This document shows, piece after piece, positions 59,818 through 64,000 of a DNA stretch of 64,000 nucleotides (the first letter of the stretch is position 1; each line of letters opens with the position of its first letter). The notes under the pieces are model-generated. The model worked only from the letters and a program-made list of their open reading frames with translations. It ran no database searches and was not told the origin of the DNA. Source of the DNA: JABFRG01 sp046351415 (GTDB lineage: Bacteria; Myxococcota_A; Polyangia; Polyangiales; Polyangiaceae); assembly GCA_046351415.1 (NCBI GenBank), contig JAXLYO010000009.1, positions 245,774 through 309,773 of the forward strand. Reading direction: 5' to 3'. Both the position numbers and the translations under genes were made by a program.

Positions 59818-61235
59818 TAGTCCATCGTCGCCTCCGCATCGAGACGCGATAGGAACGTCGAGTACGCCATCCAAATCGCGAGACCATTCAGGTCGCGGAA
59901 CATGGGGGGCAAGTACTTCGGCGGTCTCACGACGCCGTCCTCTGCGCGCGCCGCGAGGACCGGCACGTCTTCGTGCGCGACCTTGCCGACGAACAAGAAC
60001 GGAATGAGGTCCGTTCGGTTGTGCTGGATGGCGCTCTGGATGAACGCGTAGTTGAGAACGATACCTTTACAGTAGCAGGCGTCCTTCGTGAAAGGCGCAC
60101 CGCCCTCGAGCACACCACCACGGAAGACGCGACTCGTATTGGTGAAACACTCTTCCTCGTCGTAACCCTCGGTGCGGTACCACTCGAAGACGTCGAGAAA
60201 GCTCGCCCCGTCTTCTGCCTTGTCGACCGAGAGAATGCGGTCGTTCAAGCGTCGCGCACGCTTTGGATACGTGCGGAACGTGAACATCTCGAGGAGCGCC
60301 GCCAGGCCTTCTTGCACGGTGGTCGTCCGCGGCGGGCCTTTCGACAGCCACTTCGCGACACCTTGCTGCTGACCGTTCAGAGAGGTCGCGACGTGTACCC
60401 ACCCTTCGTGGACCTCGAGGATGTCGATGTCACGCGGTGAAAAGCGCGCCCCCGTCCGGACCTTGACGTAGTCGCTCCCGGCAGCGGCGTCGCTGATGAT
60501 CTCATCGTCGACTTGCACGCGGACGGTGTCGTCGCCGAAGTAGTGCAGAAAGCGCTTGTTGAGATCGTCGGCAGCCTTCGCGGCCGTAATCGTGCGCTCC
60601 TCGGTGGCGCCGAGAGCCTTCTCGTTGATGGTCGTGAGAATGCTGTAGAGGCGATGCCCGAGATCGCGAACGGTGAGGACGCCGTCGGGGAACTTGTCCT
60701 TCGGCGACCCATAGAGCTTTCGTGAATAGCCGTAAAAGAGGGGTGTGCCGCGGGCGCCCAACATGCGGACGACGTCGCGATATTCGAGCGCCGTTCGGTC
60801 CAGGATTTGGCCGATGGCATCGGTTTCACCGAGGTCGCGCGCGATGTCGCGGGAGATTTCCTCGAACTCCTGCTCTTTCGCCTTCACGTCGAAGCCGAGG
60901 TCGAGGGAGCCATAGTGTTCCGCGCCGACCTTCGGCATCTCTCGATGCTTGCTCTTGGCGAACTGCTCGTAGGCATCGTTCGGCCATCGAATGGCCTGAA
61001 GGACACGGATGGGGCGCTGCGCCTCGACGATGCGGGAAGCGAGCTGCGAAACGAGCTCCTTGTAGCTGCGCCAAGGGCCGGCGGCAGGCATCGGTGGGAT
61101 GGACGGCAGATGGGCGGCCGGCGTTTCTTCCGGGGCGGCAGAAACGGGACTGAGGGAAGCCTTGCGATCGGGACGTGCGGACTTGTCGACCTCGCCCTCG
61201 TCCTTGACTTTTCGCTCGGTACTGCGCTCCGCCAT
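59790..61235 (-). CDS. QEGLA-motif (DUF1704/MATCAP-like) putative metallopeptidase
   Basis: 481 aa from ATG 61235. Signature motifs: HEGWVH (His276-Glu277-His281, an HExxxH metal site) and TTVQEGLAALLEMF (QEGLA at 308-312). This is the flavohemoglobin expression-modulating QEGLA family (DUF1704), whose eukaryotic relatives include MATCAP tubulin tyrosine carboxypeptidases. The N-terminal 50 residues are Lys/Glu/Pro-rich and disordered; the rest is a helical alpha/beta core. It lies 46 nt downstream of the MoxR gene on the same strand. A peptidase activity is expected from the motif but its substrate in bacteria is unknown. Confidence 0.82.
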   Translation of the reverse strand: MAERSTERKVKDEGEVDKSARPDRKASLSPVSAAPEETPAAHLPSIPPMPAAGPWRSYKELVSQLASRIVEAQRPIRVLQAIRWPNDAYEQFAKSKHREMPKVGAEHYGSLDLGFDVKAKEQEFEEISRDIARDLGETDAIGQILDRTALEYRDVVRMLGARGTPLFYGYSRKLYGSPKDKFPDGVLTVRDLGHRLYSILTTINEKALGATEERTITAAKAADDLNKRFLHYFGDDTVRVQVDDEIISDAAAGSDYVKVRTGARFSPRDIDILEVHEGWVHVATSLNGQQQGVAKWLSKGPPRTTTVQEGLAALLEMFTFRTYPKRARRLNDRILSVDKAEDGASFLDVFEWYRTEGYDEEECFTNTSRVFRGGVLEGGAPFTKDACYCKGIVLNYAFIQSAIQHNRTDLIPFLFVGKVAHEDVPVLAARAEDGVVRPPKYLPPMFRDLNGLAIWMAYSTFLSRLDAEATMDYYWRLFSKA

Positions 61236-61281
61236 GTTTATGTATGTTCCACCAAATGGCGCAAAAGCGCCAGCTTCTTGG

Positions 61282-62262
61282 CTACACGTGCTTGGCGAGT
61301 TCGCCGAGTACGTCGACTTCGCGGACGCGCTCGGCTTCGGCGCGATAGCTGAGAACGATGCGATGACGAAGAACAGGGAGGAGCATCGCCCGCACGTCAT
61401 CGATGTCGGCGGCAGCTTCTCCGCGAAGAGCCGCACGTGCTTTCGCTGCAAGGACGAGCGCCTGCGATCCACGTGGCCCGGCCCCGAAGCGGACGAGCTT
61501 CTTCACGATGTCGACATTCGAAACCTCGGGACGCGTCGCTCGTCCCAGCGACACGGCAAGCGCAACGGCCTCGTCCGTCACGGGCATGCGGGGAATGAGT
61601 CCCTGGAGCGCACGAACCTCCTCCCCTTCGAGTACGCGTGGCACTGTGCCGACATCGCTGCTCGTCGTGCGACGCGCAATTTCGCGCTCTTCGGTCTCCG
61701 ACGGGTAGTCGACGTTGATCTCGAGCAAGAAGCGGTCGAGCTGGGCTTCGGGCAGAGGATAGGTGCCCTCCTGCTCGATTGGGTTGCGCGTCGCAAAAAC
61801 CTGGAACGGGTCTGGAAGGGCGTGCGTGCTCATACCGACCGTGACCTTCCGTTCCTGCATCGCCTGCAAGAGAGCCGCCTGAGTCTTGGGCGGCGTGCGG
61901 TTCACTTCGTCGGCGAGAACCAAGTTGGCGAAGATGGGCCCCTTCAGGAACTTCACACTGCGGCGGACATGGTTGCCGGACTCTTCTTCTTGAAGGACGT
62001 CCGTTCCGGTAATGTCGGCGGGAAGCAAGTCGGGTGTAAACTGCACGCGCCCGAACGAGAGGTGCAACGCCTCCGCGAGCGACGAAACGAGAAGGGTCTT
62101 TGCGAGCCCCGGCACTCCCACGAGCAGTGCATGACCGCGCGCCAGAAGCGCGATGAGCATGAGCTCGATGACTTCCTCCTGGCCGACGACGCGCGCGGAA
62201 AGGGCGTTCATGAGCAACGACCGGGCGCCAGCGGCACGCTCGAGCAAAGCTTTATCCGACAT
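61282..62262 (-). CDS. moxR: MoxR-family AAA+ ATPase
   Basis: 326-aa AAA+ chaperone-like ATPase. Walker A GVPGLAKT (residues 49-56), Walker B LVLADEVNRT near residue 115, sensor motif VFATRNPIEQEGTYPLPEAQLDRF near residue 158, and the C-terminal lid are standard for MoxR. MoxR genes usually neighbour von Willebrand factor A-domain and DUF58 genes; none is seen here. The nearest same-strand downstream gene is the QEGLA putative metallopeptidase. Probably a maturation factor for a protein complex. Confidence 0.92.
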   Translation of the reverse strand: MSDKALLERAAGARSLLMNALSARVVGQEEVIELMLIALLARGHALLVGVPGLAKTLLVSSLAEALHLSFGRVQFTPDLLPADITGTDVLQEEESGNHVRRSVKFLKGPIFANLVLADEVNRTPPKTQAALLQAMQERKVTVGMSTHALPDPFQVFATRNPIEQEGTYPLPEAQLDRFLLEINVDYPSETEEREIARRTTSSDVGTVPRVLEGEEVRALQGLIPRMPVTDEAVALAVSLGRATRPEVSNVDIVKKLVRFGAGPRGSQALVLAAKARAALRGEAAADIDDVRAMLLPVLRHRIVLSYRAEAERVREVDVLGELAKHV

Positions 62263-62402
62263 GCCCTTGTCTTACACCGTCTTGAGCGGACGACGCGGGA
62301 AATGCGCCAGGCCGGCCAGCATCAAACAGCGAGAGGGGCGGGGGCGTGTGCCTCCCTCCTCTCCGCGACCGATCTGCAAGCAGCGCCTTCTGGGCCTTTA
62401 GG

Positions 62403-64000
62403 TCATTGGCTCGATCCGAGCGCAACGTACATCATACCCGTGGAGATGTTGCCACCGAAGAAGTCGAAGCGGCCGTCCTTGTTGAAGTCAGCGTAGCCGA
62501 ACCCGTATTGTTGGCTCAAAGCGCCAAAGTTCGTGAGGATCGTCGACGTCGCGGCGAACGTGCCGTCTCCGTTGCCCCGCCAGTAGAGGATGTCGCTCGT
62601 CATGTAGTCGTTCGTAACGATGTCGAGCTTGCCGTCTTTGTCGAGATCGATCGCATAGGTTTGCATGTTGTACTGCCCCGCGCCCCCTACGAGAACGGAA
62701 GCCTTGAACGAACCGTCCCCATTGCCGAGGGCGACCGCAAGGCCACCACCGATGGAGCCCATCACGAGGTCCTGCTTCCCGTCCCCATCGAGGTCCGCGG
62801 CATCGGCGAACCATACACCGCCACCTCCGGCGTGCGTCACCGTGACTTCCGGCTTGAAGGTTCCATCGCCGTTTCCTACTGCCACGGAAACGAGCGCCCC
62901 ATCGAAATACCTGGTTACGATGAGGTCTGGCTTGTTGTCGCCGTTCACATCGCGAATCTTCACGTGGAGGCCATTGGCTCCCACCGCCGTGGTAGTGGGG
63001 GCATTGAATGTTCCGTCGCCGTTTCCGAGCGAAACGATGACGCCTGTGGACTTGGCGCTCCCCACGATGTCGATTTTGTTGTCTCCGTTCAAGTCCGCGA
63101 GGGCGAACCAGTAGTTCTGAGCTCCAATCACGACGGGCGTACCTGGCATGAAGGTACCGTCACCGTTCCCCAGTAGGACTGTCGCTTTATCGGAGGCATC
63201 CGAGACGACGACGTCGGGTTTCGTGTCGTTGTTGATGTCTGCGACCGCAACGCTGAACGAGCTAGCGGCGCCGGTCGGAACGTTGACTCCGGGTTTGAAC
63301 GTGCCGTCACCGTTGCCGAGGCGCACCTCGAAACTCGCCGAGCCGTTCAGCGGAATGACGAGGTCGAGCTTGCCATCCTTGTCGAGGTCCGCGGCGGTCA
63401 CGGCATTGACCGGAGCGCCTGCAGTGACGCCGGAGCTTACCGGGCTGGCGCTCGAAACGGTGCTGTAGAAGTATGTGAACTTGTCCTTACCCGTCACAGC
63501 ACCCGTGTTCGGGTTCGTGATGAGTACGTCGGCGAGGCCCGGCTTGCCGAGGTTCGCGCCCGTCGTGCACGTGAGCGTCGTTGCGTTCGTCACGTTGACC
63601 GCCGTTGCAGCGACGCCGCCGATCTTGACGTCGACCGTGCCCGAGGTCGCGAAGTTCGACCCGATGATGGTGACGTTCGTTCCGCCAGCCGTGCCGCCGA
63701 GGTTCGGAGTGATGCTGGTGAACGTCGGAACGGGCGCACACTTCTTCGTGCCCGGATCGCAGAGGCCGCTCGTGCAGTCTCCCGCGACCTTGCAGTTCTT
63801 GGTGTCTGCGCACTTGTTGCACTTCGCTCCGCCGCAGTCGACGTCCGTCTCGTCGCCGTTCAGCTTCGTATCGGTGCACGTCGGAGCAGCTTCGCACTTG
63901 CCTCCGGTACAGATTCCGCTCTTGCAGTCGCCCGCGGCTTTGCAGGCTTGGGGAACCTCGCACTTGCCGCACTTCGCTCCGCCGCAGTCGACGTCCGTTT
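62403..64000 (-). CDS. Cys-rich/IPT/FG-GAP repeat surface protein (partial)
   Basis: The C-terminal 532 residues of a gene that starts beyond the window edge. From the N-terminal side: two or more Cys-rich repeats (TDVDCGGAKCNKC, CKVAGDCTSGLCDPGTKKCAP), an IPT/TIG immunoglobulin-like domain (TSITPNLGGTAGG...IIGSNF...KIGG), and seven FG-GAP/VCBS beta-propeller repeats of about 45-55 residues with the metal-binding pattern D-x-N/D-x-D-G-x-x-D and the LGNGDGTF turn. It ends at the stop at 62403. The protein is probably secreted or surface-exposed; calcium-dependent adhesion or carbohydrate binding is plausible. Start, signal and full length are not visible. Confidence 0.88.
   Translation of the reverse strand, partial: TDVDCGGAKCGKCEVPQACKAAGDCKSGICTGGKCEAAPTCTDTKLNGDETDVDCGGAKCNKCADTKNCKVAGDCTSGLCDPGTKKCAPVPTFTSITPNLGGTAGGTNVTIIGSNFATSGTVDVKIGGVAATAVNVTNATTLTCTTGANLGKPGLADVLITNPNTGAVTGKDKFTYFYSTVSSASPVSSGVTAGAPVNAVTAADLDKDGKLDLVIPLNGSASFEVRLGNGDGTFKPGVNVPTGAASSFSVAVADINNDTKPDVVVSDASDKATVLLGNGDGTFMPGTPVVIGAQNYWFALADLNGDNKIDIVGSAKSTGVIVSLGNGDGTFNAPTTTAVGANGLHVKIRDVNGDNKPDLIVTRYFDGALVSVAVGNGDGTFKPEVTVTHAGGGGVWFADAADLDGDGKQDLVMGSIGGGLAVALGNGDGSFKASVLVGGAGQYNMQTYAIDLDKDGKLDIVTNDYMTSDILYWRGNGDGTFAATSTILTNFGALSQQYGFGYADFNKDGRFDFFGGNISTGMMYVALGSSQ

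Noticed and set aside
63487..63972. Minus-strand open frame with repeated basic sequence at the window end
   Set aside because: It is an alternative frame of the Cys-rich/FG-GAP gene, whose own frame shows TDVDCGG and IPT motifs across the same stretch.
1..64000. CRISPR arrays, insertion sequences, integrases, toxin-antitoxin or restriction genes
   Set aside because: None of their repeats, motifs or protein families was seen on either strand.

Overview
The window is high-GC, gene-dense bacterial chromosome with no mobile elements, integrases, phage genes or CRISPR array. I infer a myxobacterium-like (Myxococcota) host. The basis is about seventeen predicted lipoproteins, many Cys- or Asp/Thr-rich and without obvious homologues. 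Other signs are a metalloprotease with a MYXO-CTERM-like tail, an FHA-type sigma-54 activator, a PilT ATPase, RCC1 and FG-GAP repeat surface proteins, and many 1-4 nt start/stop overlaps. This is inference from content; no marker gene fixes the taxon.

Layout. 0-6.4 kb (+): NAD kinase, FabH-type ketosynthase, a secreted protein with an overlapping matrixin protease, then lpxB coupled to a GT39-type membrane glycosyltransferase. 6.4-10.6 kb (-): a polytopic membrane protein, bioB, pilT and a lipoprotein. 10.7-15.6 kb (+): a class III adenylate cyclase, a lipoprotein behind a long hairpin, a small membrane protein, and a TetR-alkB alkane hydroxylase pair. 15.7-23 kb: a lipoprotein, a DUF4139 lipoprotein, a YkgJ protein that shares its start with a divergent MEMO-family protein, an AraC regulator and a Cys-rich lipoprotein. 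tRNA-Lys(UUU) lies at 23.3 kb.

23.7-31.4 kb: a lipoprotein with a strong terminator, an HSL-type esterase, then a tightly overlapped SDR-TetR-MlrC operon behind two copies of a palindrome, and an RCC1-repeat lipoprotein. 31.5-40.8 kb: an FMN glutamate-synthase-like protein coupled to a GST, then a coupled series of lipoproteins (Cys-rich, Cys-rich, thioredoxin-like), endonuclease III, and meaB. 40.9-48.7 kb: dnaE, a lipoprotein, a GMC oxidoreductase with a Tat-exported small subunit, and coaE.

48.8-64 kb: an FHA/AAA+ activator; a minus-strand unit of micro-protein, class II amidotransferase homologue lacking its catalytic Cys, and lipoprotein; a SPOR protein; a sugar nucleotidyltransferase; more lipoproteins; a metallophosphoesterase with a large insertion; an enoyl-CoA hydratase; a MoxR ATPase upstream of a QEGLA-motif (DUF1704/MATCAP-like) putative metallopeptidase; and the C-terminal part of a Cys-rich/IPT/FG-GAP surface protein that runs off the window.

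The most unusual items are the pseudo-amidotransferase unit (50.3-52.0 kb), the SDR-TetR-MlrC operon with its duplicated operator (25.7-28.9 kb), the Cys-rich lipoprotein coupled to a thioredoxin-like lipoprotein (35.4-36.7 kb), and the MoxR-QEGLA pair (59.8-62.3 kb).
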